A DNA stretch of 64,000 nt from CAYNQK01 sp964470375. GTDB taxonomy: Bacteria > Spirochaetota > Spirochaetia > Treponematales > JBGSOB01. Shown here in pieces: positions 16,854 through 24,921 of the stretch. Numbering within the stretch: position 1 is the first letter of the stretch; each line of letters begins with the position of its first letter. The translations under genes and the position numbers were made by a program. The DNA lies in the NCBI GenBank assembly GCA_964470375.1, contig CAYYCP010000002.1, positions 35,379 to 99,378 of the forward strand. Reading direction: 5' to 3'. The notes under the pieces were generated by a model. It was given only the letters and a program-made list of their open reading frames with translations. It was not told the origin of the DNA and searched no databases.

Positions 16854-17521
16854 GAGTGTTCCTCCCCGAGCGCCGAATAGTGGCGCTTGATCTCCTCCTG
16901 ATCCGGGGCCGATTTCAGGGCCCGCTCGATCAGGACGCGGCCCCTGTCCGCGTAGCCCATGCTCACAAGGGTCCAGCCCAGGGAATCCTGGTAGGCGGGA
17001 TTGTCAGGGGAGATTTTGAGGGCTTGGCGACAGAGGGCAAGGGCCTGGCCGGGATCGGTGCCCATACGGGCTAGGATGTAGCCAAGGGCGTTCAAGGCGG
17101 TGGCGCAGGTGGGTTCCAATTCGATGGCCTTGGCGTAGGAGCGGCGGGCCTCGTCCACGTCCCCGCGCAGGAGGGCCGCGTAGCCGAGGAGGGACAGGGC
17201 CAGGGCGCTCGGGCCGAATTCGTCGAGGCAGCGCCCGAGTTCGTACTCAGCCATGCGCGGGTTCTCGCGCTTGAGGGCCGAATAGGCCAGGAGAAATCGG
17301 CACTGGCGGGCCCGCGCGCTGCGGCCGAAGCCTGAGACGGCCTGTTCCAGGAAGGGCACCGCCTCATCGAAGCGTTCGGCCATCATCAGGGCTAGGCCTC
17401 GATAGTAAGCGAAGTCGTCTTCTTCGCCGGGTAGAGGCTCGTTCGACTCGAGGCACTCCAGGGCGGTTGCGGCGTCGCGCTTTGAAAGGGCCGCCATGGC
17501 CCGCCTAAGACTGGCGCTCAT
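16850..17521 (-). CDS. TPR-repeat protein
   Basis: About 223 residues made largely of tetratricopeptide repeats (for example LLGYAALLRGDVDEARRSY and LNALGYILARMGTDPGQAL), without a signal peptide. The start MSASLRRAMA is chosen because its ATG overlaps the surE stop (ATGA); seven codons upstream remain open but lie in surE. It is also coupled to the following NHL/VWA gene, suggesting the two work together. No specific function can be given. Confidence 0.78.
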   Translation of the reverse strand: MSASLRRAMAALSKRDAATALECLESNEPLPGEEDDFAYYRGLALMMAERFDEAVPFLEQAVSGFGRSARARQCRFLLAYSALKRENPRMAEYELGRCLDEFGPSALALSLLGYAALLRGDVDEARRSYAKAIELEPTCATALNALGYILARMGTDPGQALALCRQALKISPDNPAYQDSLGWTLVSMGYADRGRVLIERALKSAPDQEEIKRHYSALGEEHS

Positions 17522-18234
17522 GCCGGCTGGGCCTCCGTCCACGGTTCGGCGTGTACGACCGTGACCGATGCCAGGCCCTGCTCCACGGCCCAGGCGTCGC
17601 TGCCCTCTTCGGCCACGGTCTCCACGCAGCCTTCACCGAGGAAGCAGTACCGCGTTCCGTCTGAGGCCGTGAATTCGCGCACCTTATCCTTGTACTCCCG
17701 CCGTGAGGTGCTTGTGCGGATAATCCGGGATGGGGGAGTATCCGCGTTGGGAAGGTTAAGGTTGATGAAGACGCCCGGCTTCCATAGGCCCAGGAGCTCC
17801 TCCAGGCGCTGGGTCACGAAATCGGCGGCCGGCCCGAAGCGGAAGGGGGCCTGGTGGGTGGCCAGGGAAACGGCCAAGCCGGGCAGGCCCATGATGGCCG
17901 CCTGGCGGGCGGCACCGGCCGTGCCGGAGTAGATGAGATCTGTGCCCAGGTTGGGACCGCGGTTGATCCCCGAGATGAGGGCGTCCGGAGGGGAATCCAT
18001 GAGGTGGATGAGGCCCAGGATGGCGCAATCCGCCGGCATGCCTGAGCAGGTGAAGGCCCGCTCGCCCACCTGGCGCACCTTGGATGGGCCCTTGAGGGTG
18101 ATGGCATTGCTGGCCCCCGAGCGCTCCGAATCCGGGGCTACGATCCAGGTCTCGTGGCTCCCACCCAGCCGCGAGGCCAGGGCTTTCAGGCCCTCGCAAT
18201 CGTAGCCGTCGTCGTTCGTCAGGAGGAGCCGCAT
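17518..18234 (-). CDS. surE: 5'/3'-nucleotidase SurE
   Basis: About 238 residues. The start MRLLLTNDDGYDCEG contains the metal-binding Asp pair, followed by VAPDSERSGASNAIT and ISGINRGPNLGTDLIYSGT, all hallmarks of SurE, a metal-dependent nucleoside-monophosphate phosphatase. The open frame extends 12 codons upstream but the family start is clear. It lies 32 bases downstream of the galK-like gene, with no obvious Shine-Dalgarno, and overlaps the next TPR gene. Confidence 0.93.
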   Translation of the reverse strand: MRLLLTNDDGYDCEGLKALASRLGGSHETWIVAPDSERSGASNAITLKGPSKVRQVGERAFTCSGMPADCAILGLIHLMDSPPDALISGINRGPNLGTDLIYSGTAGAARQAAIMGLPGLAVSLATHQAPFRFGPAADFVTQRLEELLGLWKPGVFINLNLPNADTPPSRIIRTSTSRREYKDKVREFTASDGTRYCFLGEGCVETVAEEGSDAWAVEQGLASVTVVHAEPWTEAQPA

Positions 18235-18266
18235 GCGTGGAATGATACCATGAACGGCGGTCTTGT

Positions 18267-19418
18267 TCAACGAAGGACGCCGGCGCGCTCCCCCAGGGCG
18301 GAGACGCGGACGCTGGGCTTGAAGCCGAAGATGCGTTCGTACTCCTCTATGCGGGACTGGTACTCGGGGATGGCCTGGGTTTTCATGAGGGATACTGTGC
18401 AGCCCCCGAAACCAGAGCCGATCATGCGGGAGCCCACGCAGCCCGGAACCTCCATGGCTCGTTTGACCAGCCAGTCGATCTCGGGGCAGGAGATCTCGTA
18501 CATGTCACGCAGACCGTCGTGGGAGCGGGCGATCAGCTTGCCCAGGCCGCGCAGGTCGCCCTGCTTGAGGCATTCAGCGGCCTCCTGGACCCTGACGAAC
18601 TCCTCCATGACGAAGGCACAGCGCCGCCGGGCCGATTCCGGGATTGAGCCGACGGAGTCTGAGAGGTCGTCGAAGCTGGCGTCCCGCAGACTCTTGATGG
18701 GGCGCTTGGGGCTGACCATGGCCTGGAGGCAGCGGCGGCAATCCGCCTGGCGTTGCTTGAGCTCTGTGTCGGCCTGGAAGCGCGGCACCCGGGAGTCCGT
18801 GATGACGGCCGAGAGGGAGCGGAGGGGGAAGGGCACCAGGCTGCCCGAGTCACGTTTGAGGTCGTAGAGTAGGGCTTGATCCTTTTTTATACCCAAGGAG
18901 GTAGCGGCCTCCACCCGCCCGCCGGGGCCTCCCAGGAATTCCGTCTCCGCGGCCAGGATCGCCGACCTGATGTCCTCCTCAGTCATCTTGAAGCCGCGCA
19001 GGGCCTTCAGGGCCAGTACGGTGGCTGTGACGATGGAGGTTGAGGAGCCGAAACCGAGGCCCTGGGGCACGTCGCCCGTAACCGTGAATGAGAGGCCGCT
19101 CAGGGGGTAGCCCCTCTCTCCCAGGACGGCCAGGGGAGCCTTGAGGAGGTTTGCCCATCGGTCTTCACGCTTATATTTCAGGTTACTCAGTGTCGTTCTT
19201 TTGCGTTCGTTGAAATCTGCTGCGTAATAACGGAGAGCGTTATCCTTTCGTTCGGAAACGGCTACGTAAGACGAGAAAGAGCTGCTCACCGCGAGGATGA
19301 GGCCATCTGCGTGTTCCGTATGCTCCCCGAGAAGCTTGATTATACCTGGGGCCCTGGCGACGACCGCGGGAGTGCTGTCATATTCAGCCGTATGCAGGGA
19401 TGCGATGTCCTTTATTGC
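18267..19418 (-). CDS. Galactokinase-like GHMP kinase with altered active site
   Basis: About 383 residues of the GHMP kinase family, closest in layout to galactokinase. GHMP motif 2 is GLGFGSSTS (residues ~120-128) and motif 3 is GSGFGGCTVSL. The galactokinase signature reads APGIIKLLGEHTEHADG, where family members have Arg, Asn and Asp at the positions of I27, K29 and E36. The catalytic GIMDQ is GRVEA, with E170 for the base Asp. Start: GTG at 19418 with AAGGA 9 bases upstream; a TTG 15 codons earlier is a weaker choice. It heads galK-surE-TPR-NHL under its own promoter. Sugar specificity or activity may differ from GalK. Confidence 0.8.
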   Translation of the reverse strand, partial: AIKDIASLHTAEYDSTPAVVARAPGIIKLLGEHTEHADGLILAVSSSFSSYVAVSERKDNALRYYAADFNERKRTTLSNLKYKREDRWANLLKAPLAVLGERGYPLSGLSFTVTGDVPQGLGFGSSTSIVTATVLALKALRGFKMTEEDIRSAILAAETEFLGGPGGRVEAATSLGIKKDQALLYDLKRDSGSLVPFPLRSLSAVITDSRVPRFQADTELKQRQADCRRCLQAMVSPKRPIKSLRDASFDDLSDSVGSIPESARRRCAFVMEEFVRVQEAAECLKQGDLRGLGKLIARSHDGLRDMYEISCPEIDWLVKRAMEVPGCVGSRMIGSGFGGCTVSLMKTQAIPEYQSRIEEYERIFGFKPSVRVSALGERAGVLR

Positions 19419-19444
19419 CACCCGTCTACATCCTTGTCGAGGGG

Positions 19445-19473
19445 ATATTAGCCTATTCCTCAAACTTATTCAA
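19445..19473 (-). promoter_or_regulatory. Promoter of the galK-like/surE/TPR/NHL operon
   Basis: Minus strand TTGAAT (19468-19473), a 17-base spacer and TAATAT (19445-19450), in an AT-rich patch. The GTG start follows 26 bases later with a Shine-Dalgarno (AAGGA) in between. Confidence 0.7.
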
Positions 19474-19501
19474 TAAAAAAATTTACGTCTTCCGAGGCGC
19501 T

Positions 19502-19530
19502 TTGACTTCCCGCTTGTCCGAGTATACACT
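19502..19530 (+). promoter_or_regulatory. Promoter of the lipoprotein/HEAT unit
   Basis: TTGACT (19502-19507), a 17-base spacer and TACACT (19525-19530). The lipoprotein ATG begins 6 bases after the -10 box, so transcription should start at or next to the A of ATG. Confidence 0.7.
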
Positions 19531-19536
19531 AGATAT

Positions 19537-20103
19537 ATGAGGCCATCGGTCCTCTTTCCGGCCAGCCTATGTTTCCTCATACTTATGGGCGCCTGCCGTA
19601 GCGTAGGCGGAACAGGCCCTGAGCCACCGAGCCCCTCTCCCGCTCTCCCCGCGGCCGGTCCCGCAGTCACGAATCCCCCCTCCTCCCCGGCACCCGATCT
19701 CCCCTTCGATCCTGGGAAGATCAGCCAGGAGGAGAAGCAGGAAACCCTCATTTCCGTGGCTGACCTCATCCTCGAGCTCAACCGGATCACTCGGGAGAAG
19801 AATTTCCAGGCCTGGAAAGCCTACCTCACGGAAGATTTCATCGAATACTATTCGTCCAAGGAGGTCCTGGCGGCCTTATCCCAGAAGACCATCCTCAGGA
19901 TGCAAAAAATCGTGCTAAAGTCCCTAGAGGACTACTTCAATTACGTGGTCTATCCATCTCACCAAAACGATAGGGTAGACGACATCGATTACATAGGGCA
20001 TAATCGCGTGAAAGCAATCACCTTGAACGCGAAGATGGAACGCCTCGTCCTTTGGGACCTGGAAAAAGTCGGCGACAGCTGGAAAATCGGGATCGGGAGG
20101 TAA
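19537..20103 (+). CDS. Predicted lipoprotein
   Basis: 188 residues. A lipoprotein signal (positive MRPSVLF, hydrophobic core, lipobox LMGAC, Cys at residue ~20) is followed by a Pro/Ser-rich linker and a compact domain of about 120 residues (from SVADLILELN to the end) resembling small stress or transport-associated NTF2-like folds in size; that fold is a guess. Probably anchored by lipid to the inner or outer membrane. It shares a transcript with the HEAT gene 5 bases downstream. Confidence 0.75.
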   Translation: MRPSVLFPASLCFLILMGACRSVGGTGPEPPSPSPALPAAGPAVTNPPSSPAPDLPFDPGKISQEEKQETLISVADLILELNRITREKNFQAWKAYLTEDFIEYYSSKEVLAALSQKTILRMQKIVLKSLEDYFNYVVYPSHQNDRVDDIDYIGHNRVKAITLNAKMERLVLWDLEKVGDSWKIGIGR

Positions 20104-20108
20104 CAACG

Positions 20109-20834
20109 ATGAAAAGGACCCTCGCGCTGCTGCTCATCATCACGCTCGCCCTCGCTGCGGCCGCCGCACAGAAAAGCGCGGCCTCGGGCGAAAAAACGGT
20201 CGAGGAGGCCTACCTCACCGAAACCTACGAGGGCAAGATCATCATGGAGCACGCCCAGGCGGACACCAAGAACATGAAACAAGACGCCCTCATCTATATC
20301 AAGGAAGCCATCGACGGCGGCCGCAAGGGCGAGGATATCTACAAGGCCCTTGATTACCTGGCGTTGGACGGGACCACCATCGTCATCCGTGAGGGCGGTG
20401 TCGGCCGGGTCAAGAACAATTTCCCGGATGTGCGGGCCAAGGCCTGCGAGTACCTGGGCCTCCTGGGCACGGAAAACGCAAAGCAAACCCTGGTCAAGGT
20501 GGTCTACGCGGAGAATGAGCCCATGGTCATCTCCTCGGCCATCAGGGCCTTAGGAACCATCGGCGACAATACCGGCGACCAGGTGTCGGAGACCATCGCC
20601 TATGTCGTCAACCGCTACGACGTGCTTCAGCCCGACAATACCTTGGCCTTCGAGGCCCTGGTGGCCATCGAGCGCATCGCCGACAAGAACAACGGCATCA
20701 ACGACCCGGGGGCTATACGCATGGTCATGCGCATCGCCGACGGGAACTACATCACCCCTGTCAAGACCAAGGCTAAGGAGATCCTCTCCAAATTGCGCAA
20801 GTATTCCGCCCAAGCGGCCTCCAAGTCCAAGTGA
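20109..20834 (+). CDS. Exported HEAT-repeat protein
   Basis: About 241 residues: a signal peptide (MKRTLALLLIITLALAAAAA), then alpha-helical repeats of HEAT type (for example ACEYLGLLGTENAKQTLVKV and SAIRALGTIGDN). The start is fixed by GGGAGG 8 bases before ATG 20109, overlapping the region just after the lipoprotein stop. It is likely periplasmic and acts as a protein-interaction partner, perhaps of the lipoprotein. A strong terminator follows. Confidence 0.78.
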   Translation: MKRTLALLLIITLALAAAAAQKSAASGEKTVEEAYLTETYEGKIIMEHAQADTKNMKQDALIYIKEAIDGGRKGEDIYKALDYLALDGTTIVIREGGVGRVKNNFPDVRAKACEYLGLLGTENAKQTLVKVVYAENEPMVISSAIRALGTIGDNTGDQVSETIAYVVNRYDVLQPDNTLAFEALVAIERIADKNNGINDPGAIRMVMRIADGNYITPVKTKAKEILSKLRKYSAQAASKSK

Positions 20835-20854
20835 TTTGGAGCGCTTCAAGGCAG

Positions 20855-20884
20855 AAGGCCGCCCCTCGTAGGGCGGCCTTTCTC
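20855..20884 (+). terminator. Rho-independent terminator
   Basis: A 10-bp perfect stem AAGGCCGCCC / GGGCGGCCTT with loop CTCGTA and a short T-rich tail (TTTCTC). It ends the lipoprotein/HEAT transcript; the A-rich 5' flank means it could also stop minus-strand transcription from tRNA-Arg. Confidence 0.85.
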
Positions 20885-20978
20885 ATTTCAGTGGGATGAA
20901 GGGAGTCCACGGGACGGAGTGCCATGCGGAGGCGGAGGAACAAAAAGCCGTCGCGGCGCGCGGCCGGGACGGCTCACA

Positions 20979-21052
20979 TGAGCGATGCGCGATTCGAACG
21001 CGCGACCTTCGGCTCCGGAGGCCGACGCTCTATCCAGCTGAGCTAATCGCTC
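20979..21052 (-). tRNA. tRNA-Arg (CCG)
   Basis: 74 bases on the minus strand: acceptor GAGCGAT paired with ATCGCTC, D-arm AGCTCAGCTGG, anticodon loop CTCCGGA giving CCG, and T-loop CGTTCGAATCG. CCA is not encoded. Confidence 0.95.
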
Positions 21053-21058
21053 GGCGCG

Positions 21059-21088
21059 ATACTAGCCCGCGTCGAGGGCCCAGGTCAA
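21059..21088 (-). promoter_or_regulatory. Promoter of tRNA-Arg
   Basis: Minus strand TTGACC (21083-21088), an 18-base spacer and TAGTAT (21059-21064), six bases from the tRNA 5' end. It is divergent from the maf promoter 20 bases away. Confidence 0.7.
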
Positions 21089-21107
21089 GGCGCCCGGCCG
21101 GCTTCGC

Positions 21108-21136
21108 TTGACACTCACTGCGAGCGTCGCCATAGT
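21108..21136 (+). promoter_or_regulatory. Promoter of maf
   Basis: A perfect -35 TTGACA (21108-21113), a 17-base spacer and CATAGT (21131-21136). The maf ATG is 9 bases after the -10 box, giving a predicted leader of only 2-3 bases. Confidence 0.7.
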
Positions 21137-21145
21137 GTTGCCCCC

Positions 21146-21727
21146 ATGGAACCGATCATCCTGGCTTCAGCCTCCATCCGCCGACAAGAGCTGCTTAAGC
21201 AACTGGGATTTCCCTTCACCGTCATGGCCCCACGCGTGGACGAGACCTATCCTGAGGGCAAGGGCCCGGCCGAGGGCGTCTGCGAGATAGCCCGGCGCAA
21301 GGTGGAATACACCCTTGAGGTCATCAACGACCGCTTTCTGCCCTGGGTCCTTGGGGCTGACACCCTCATCTTCAATGGGGGCCTGCCCATAGGCAAGCCC
21401 GGGTCCCGGGAAGAGGCCCGCGATATCCTGTCCGCACTGGCGGGCACGGAACATTCCGTATTCACCGGTATCGCGCTCTACTCCGGGCGGGCCAAGACGA
21501 TCACCGCATCATACGACGAGACCCGGGTGCGTTTTCGCCGCCTGGATCAGGCCGAGCTGGACTGGTACCTGGACTCGGGCGAATGGCAGGGAGCGGCCGG
21601 AGGCTACAAGATTCAGGGCCGGGCGGCTTTCTTCATCGACCGTATCGAGGGACAGTACCATTCCGTCATGGGCTTGCCTATTTCCGGCCTTTATGCCATG
21701 CTCAAAAACGCTGGCTATCCATTCTAG
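21146..21727 (+). CDS. maf: Maf-family nucleoside triphosphate pyrophosphatase
   Basis: 193 residues. The opening PIILASASIRRQELLKQLG, the central LGADTLIFNGG and GKPGSREEARDILSALAG, and the ending EGQYHSVMGLPIS are the standard Maf/YhdE motifs. The family hydrolyses dTTP/UTP or modified nucleotides, acting in house-cleaning or division control. The ATG at 21146 has no Shine-Dalgarno because the promoter lies immediately upstream. Family assignment is firm, substrate unknown. Confidence 0.93.
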   Translation: MEPIILASASIRRQELLKQLGFPFTVMAPRVDETYPEGKGPAEGVCEIARRKVEYTLEVINDRFLPWVLGADTLIFNGGLPIGKPGSREEARDILSALAGTEHSVFTGIALYSGRAKTITASYDETRVRFRRLDQAELDWYLDSGEWQGAAGGYKIQGRAAFFIDRIEGQYHSVMGLPISGLYAMLKNAGYPF

Positions 21728-21732
21728 CCGGC

Positions 21733-21751
21733 GGTCGGGATTCTCCCGACC
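21733..21751 (+). terminator. Hairpin between maf and rpsB
   Basis: GGTCGGGA / TCCCGACC with a 3-base loop, without a clear U-tract. A second inverted repeat (GCCCT...AGGGC) follows before rpsB. It could be a weak terminator, an attenuator or part of an rpsB leader; no promoter for rpsB is obvious in the 116-base gap. Confidence 0.35.
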
Positions 21752-21843
21752 ATCTTCCGCCCTGAAGGGCCTATAGGCCTCAAGGGCGAGAAATAGCGAA
21801 GGGTTTCGCGGCCCGTCCGGGCCGGCGAACGGGGAGGAAATTC

Positions 21844-22731
21844 ATGGCTGTAGTGACCATGAAGAGCCTGCTTGAGTCCGGGGTCCATTTCGGACACCAG
21901 GTCAAGCGGTGGGATCCGCGGATGAAGCGCTTCATTTTCGCGGAACGCAACGGTATCCATATCATCGATCTCCAGAAAACCATCCAGGCCATCAAGGAGG
22001 CCTACGAGGCCATCCGCAAGGCCGTGTCCTCCGGAAAGACGGTCCTGTTCGTGGGCACCAAGAAACAGGCCCAGCAGGCCGTGCAGAAGGAAGCCGAGCG
22101 CTGCGGCATGTTCTACGTGAACAACCGCTGGCTGGGCGGCATGCTCACCAATTTCTCCACCATCAAGAAGTCCATCCTCAGGCTCAAGAAAATCGAGAAG
22201 ATGGAGGTGGACGGCACCTTCGAGAACCTGACCAAGAAGGAGATCGCCCAGCTTCAGAAGGAGAAGTCCAAGCTGGAGAAGAACCTGGGCGGGATCAAGG
22301 AGATGAAGGAACTCCCGGGCGTGGTCTTCGTCATCGACACGCGCAAGGAGGCCATCGCCGTGGCCGAAGCATCGCGCCTAGGCATTCCCATAGTGGCTGT
22401 GGTGGACACAAACTGCAACCCGGACGGCATCACCTACCCCATCCCGGGCAATGACGACGCTATCCGCTCCATCACCCTCTTTACCCAGATCATCGCCAAC
22501 GCGGTGATTGACGCTGACAACGAGGCCGGCCTCAAGATCATCGAGGGCCTGAACGAGGACGAGACCGGCGCGGAGATCCAGCCCGAGATCGCCCAGCCCA
22601 AGGAAGATGAGCAGGAGCTGGATGTGGACTTCTCCACTTACACCCCCGAGGAGAAGAGCAAGGAAGAAGAGACCGCTCCCGAGCCCGATATCCCGATGGT
22701 CGACGAAGAGCGCATCTACGGGGACAAGTGA
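21844..22731 (+). CDS. rpsB: 30S ribosomal protein S2, C-terminally extended
   Basis: 295 residues against about 240 in E. coli S2. The conserved body (LLESGVHFGHQVKRWDPRM, YVNNRWLGGMLTNF, PGVVFVIDTRKE) spans residues ~5-230. An acidic extension of about 60 residues rich in Glu/Asp/Pro follows, a feature shared by other long bacterial S2 proteins. GGGGAGG lies 8 bases before ATG. It starts the rpsB-tsf-frr-uppS-cdsA-dxr-rseP cluster. Confidence 0.97.
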   Translation: MAVVTMKSLLESGVHFGHQVKRWDPRMKRFIFAERNGIHIIDLQKTIQAIKEAYEAIRKAVSSGKTVLFVGTKKQAQQAVQKEAERCGMFYVNNRWLGGMLTNFSTIKKSILRLKKIEKMEVDGTFENLTKKEIAQLQKEKSKLEKNLGGIKEMKELPGVVFVIDTRKEAIAVAEASRLGIPIVAVVDTNCNPDGITYPIPGNDDAIRSITLFTQIIANAVIDADNEAGLKIIEGLNEDETGAEIQPEIAQPKEDEQELDVDFSTYTPEEKSKEEETAPEPDIPMVDEERIYGDK

Positions 22732-22747
22732 CAAGGAGGAGCGGAAA

Positions 22748-23596
22748 ATGGCTGAGATAAAAGCGAGCGACGTCAAGGCCCTGCGCGAGAAGACCGGCGC
22801 AGGAATGATGGATTGCAAGAAGGCCCTGGAGCAGGCCCAGGGAGATTTCGCCAAGGCTGAGAAGATCCTCAAGGAAATGGGCTTGGCGGCGGTGGAAAAG
22901 CGCGTCGGGCGGGCCACCAACGAGGGCAAGGTATTCATCAAGGTGAGCGGCGGCCAGGCGGTCCTGCTTGAGCTGTCATGCGAGACGGATTTTGTGGCCC
23001 GAAACGCCGATTTCAACGAGCTGGGCGCGCGCCTTCTGGACGTTATCCTGGAGCGGCAGCCGACGTCCATTGACGAGGGTCTCCAGGCCATGGTGACCGA
23101 GGCGGCCTCCAAGATCAAGGAGAATATGTCCTTGAGGCGCTTTGAGCTCGTCAAGGCCGCACCCGGCGATGTCTTGCATGAATATGTGCACGGAGACAAG
23201 TTGTGCGTCCTGGTGCGCCTGTCCGCCTCCGACCCGGCCGCCCTCGGGAAGGATGCCGTCAAGGCCTTCGTCCATGATCTTGCCCTGCACGTTGCCGCCT
23301 TCAGTCCTGCCTTCCTGAGCCAGGACAAGGTTCCCGCCGAGTGGCTCAAGGAGCAGGAGGAAATCTTCCTCAAGCAGATGTCGCAGGACGAGAAACTCAA
23401 GGGGAAGCCGGCCCAAGTCCTGGATGGGATCGTAAAGGGCAAGGTCAAGAAGCTGATGGCCGAGATGTGCCTTCTGGATCAGCCCTTCATCCGTGACGAG
23501 AAGGTTTCAGTGTCGGCCATAGCCGCCAAGGTAGGTAAGGAAGCCGGATCCGAGATCAAGGTCGTCGATTTCCGCTACTACAAGGTGGGGCAGTGA
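22748..23596 (+). CDS. tsf: Elongation factor Ts
   Basis: About 282 residues. The UBA-like N-terminus (VKALREKTGAGMMDCKKAL) and the nucleotide-exchange core with CETDFVARN are diagnostic. It regenerates EF-Tu-GTP. The start at MAEIKASD follows AAGGAGG by 8 bases, 16 bases after rpsB; the longer open frame upstream lies in rpsB. Confidence 0.97.
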   Translation: MAEIKASDVKALREKTGAGMMDCKKALEQAQGDFAKAEKILKEMGLAAVEKRVGRATNEGKVFIKVSGGQAVLLELSCETDFVARNADFNELGARLLDVILERQPTSIDEGLQAMVTEAASKIKENMSLRRFELVKAAPGDVLHEYVHGDKLCVLVRLSASDPAALGKDAVKAFVHDLALHVAAFSPAFLSQDKVPAEWLKEQEEIFLKQMSQDEKLKGKPAQVLDGIVKGKVKKLMAEMCLLDQPFIRDEKVSVSAIAAKVGKEAGSEIKVVDFRYYKVGQ

Positions 23597-23650
23597 TCAG
23601 TGCGGCGCCCGCCAGGCGGGCGCCGCACGTTTTCCCGCATGGAGGCTGAG

Positions 23651-24202
23651 ATGAGTATCATTTCGTCTTGCGAAGAGAAGATGGGCAAGACCCTGGCCGC
23701 CCTCAGGGAAGGCTATAACGCCATCCGCACGGGACGGGCCTCGCCCGCCCTACTCGACAAAATCAGGGTGGATTCATACGGGCAGAAGACCCCTATAAAC
23801 CAAGTGGCCACCGTGTCCATCCCCGAAGCCCGCCTGATCGTCATCCAGCCCTGGGATCGATCCCTCATACAGGAGATCGAGAAGGCCCTGCGAACATCGG
23901 ACCTGGGCATCAACCCCTCCAATGACGGCAAGGTCATCCGGATAGCCATTCCGCCCCTCACCGAGGAGCGCCGCAAGGAACTGGTCAAGGGCGCCCGGGC
24001 CGCGGCTGAGCAGGCCCGCGTGGCTATCCGCAACATCCGCCGCGAGGGAAATGAGGAGATCAAGAAAGCCCACAAGGACGGGCACATGACCGAAGACGAG
24101 GCCAGCAAGGCCGAACAAGAGCTGCAGAAGGCCACCGACGCCCTGATCGCCCAGGTCAACAAGGTATTCGAGGAGAAGGAAAAGGAAATACTCGAGGTCT
24201 AG
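23651..24202 (+). CDS. frr: Ribosome recycling factor
   Basis: About 183 residues, standard RRF length. The family landmarks LREGYNAIRTGRASPALLD, INPSNDGKVIRIAIPPLTEE and RNIRREGNEEIKK are all present. It splits post-termination ribosomes with EF-G. The start MSIISSCEEKM is set by GGAGG 6 bases upstream; 17 extra open codons upstream cover the tsf-frr gap. Confidence 0.96.
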   Translation: MSIISSCEEKMGKTLAALREGYNAIRTGRASPALLDKIRVDSYGQKTPINQVATVSIPEARLIVIQPWDRSLIQEIEKALRTSDLGINPSNDGKVIRIAIPPLTEERRKELVKGARAAAEQARVAIRNIRREGNEEIKKAHKDGHMTEDEASKAEQELQKATDALIAQVNKVFEEKEKEILEV

Positions 24203-24204
24203 CC

Positions 24205-24921
24205 ATGGAGAGGCGAGAATCGGGCGGGCTGCCTCGACACGTGGCCATCATCATGGACGGCAACGGTCGCTGGGCCTCCCGGCGCGGTCTGCCGCGTACG
24301 GAGGGGCACCGTCGCGGGCTTGAGACGGCCAAGCTTATCGTCCGGGCGGCCAAGCACCAGGGATTGTCTGAGCTGTCCCTGTTCGTCTTCTCCACAGAGA
24401 ACTGGAACCGCGCCGCGGACGAAGTGGCTTTCCTGATGCTGCTCATCCAAAACCACCTGGGCCGTGAATTCGACTTCTATCGGGAGCTGGGCGTGCGGGT
24501 CCTGCACTCCGGCGATCCCGAGGGCCTGAGCCAGGGCGTGCGCAGCGAGATCGAGCGGGTGGTGCGTGATACGGCCATGAATCAGGGCATTACCCTCAAC
24601 CTGGCAATTAACTACGGCGGCAGGTCCGAGACCCTCAGGGCGGTCAACCGCGCCTTGGCCGTACGCTCGGGCGACTTGCGGAACCAGCCGCTCAGCGAGG
24701 CCGAGATAGACGCCCATCTGGACTGCCCGGGCATGTCGCCCCCGGACCTGATCATCAGGACTTCAGGGGAGAAGCGCATCAGCAACTTCCTCACCTGGCA
24801 GGGAGCCTATGCCGAGCTCTATTTCAGCGACAAGCTCTGGCCGGATTGGACGGAGGAGGATCTTGCGGCGGCCCTCTTTGAGTACAGCCGCAGGCATCGG
24901 CTCTATGGGGGGAAGCGATGA
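24205..24921 (+). CDS. uppS: Undecaprenyl diphosphate synthase
   Basis: 238 residues of the cis-prenyltransferase family. HVAIIMDGNGRWA holds the catalytic Asp (~18), with FSTENWNR, NLAINYGGR and the C-terminal DLIIRTSGEKRISNFL. It makes the C55 carrier lipid used for peptidoglycan by the mrd/rod machinery. It starts 2 bases after frr and is coupled to cdsA (ATGA). Confidence 0.96.
   Translation: MERRESGGLPRHVAIIMDGNGRWASRRGLPRTEGHRRGLETAKLIVRAAKHQGLSELSLFVFSTENWNRAADEVAFLMLLIQNHLGREFDFYRELGVRVLHSGDPEGLSQGVRSEIERVVRDTAMNQGITLNLAINYGGRSETLRAVNRALAVRSGDLRNQPLSEAEIDAHLDCPGMSPPDLIIRTSGEKRISNFLTWQGAYAELYFSDKLWPDWTEEDLAAALFEYSRRHRLYGGKR

Noticed and set aside
22378..23448. A 356-codon minus-strand frame opposite rpsB/tsf
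   Set aside because: Antisense to two essential, unambiguous genes; no domain in its translation.
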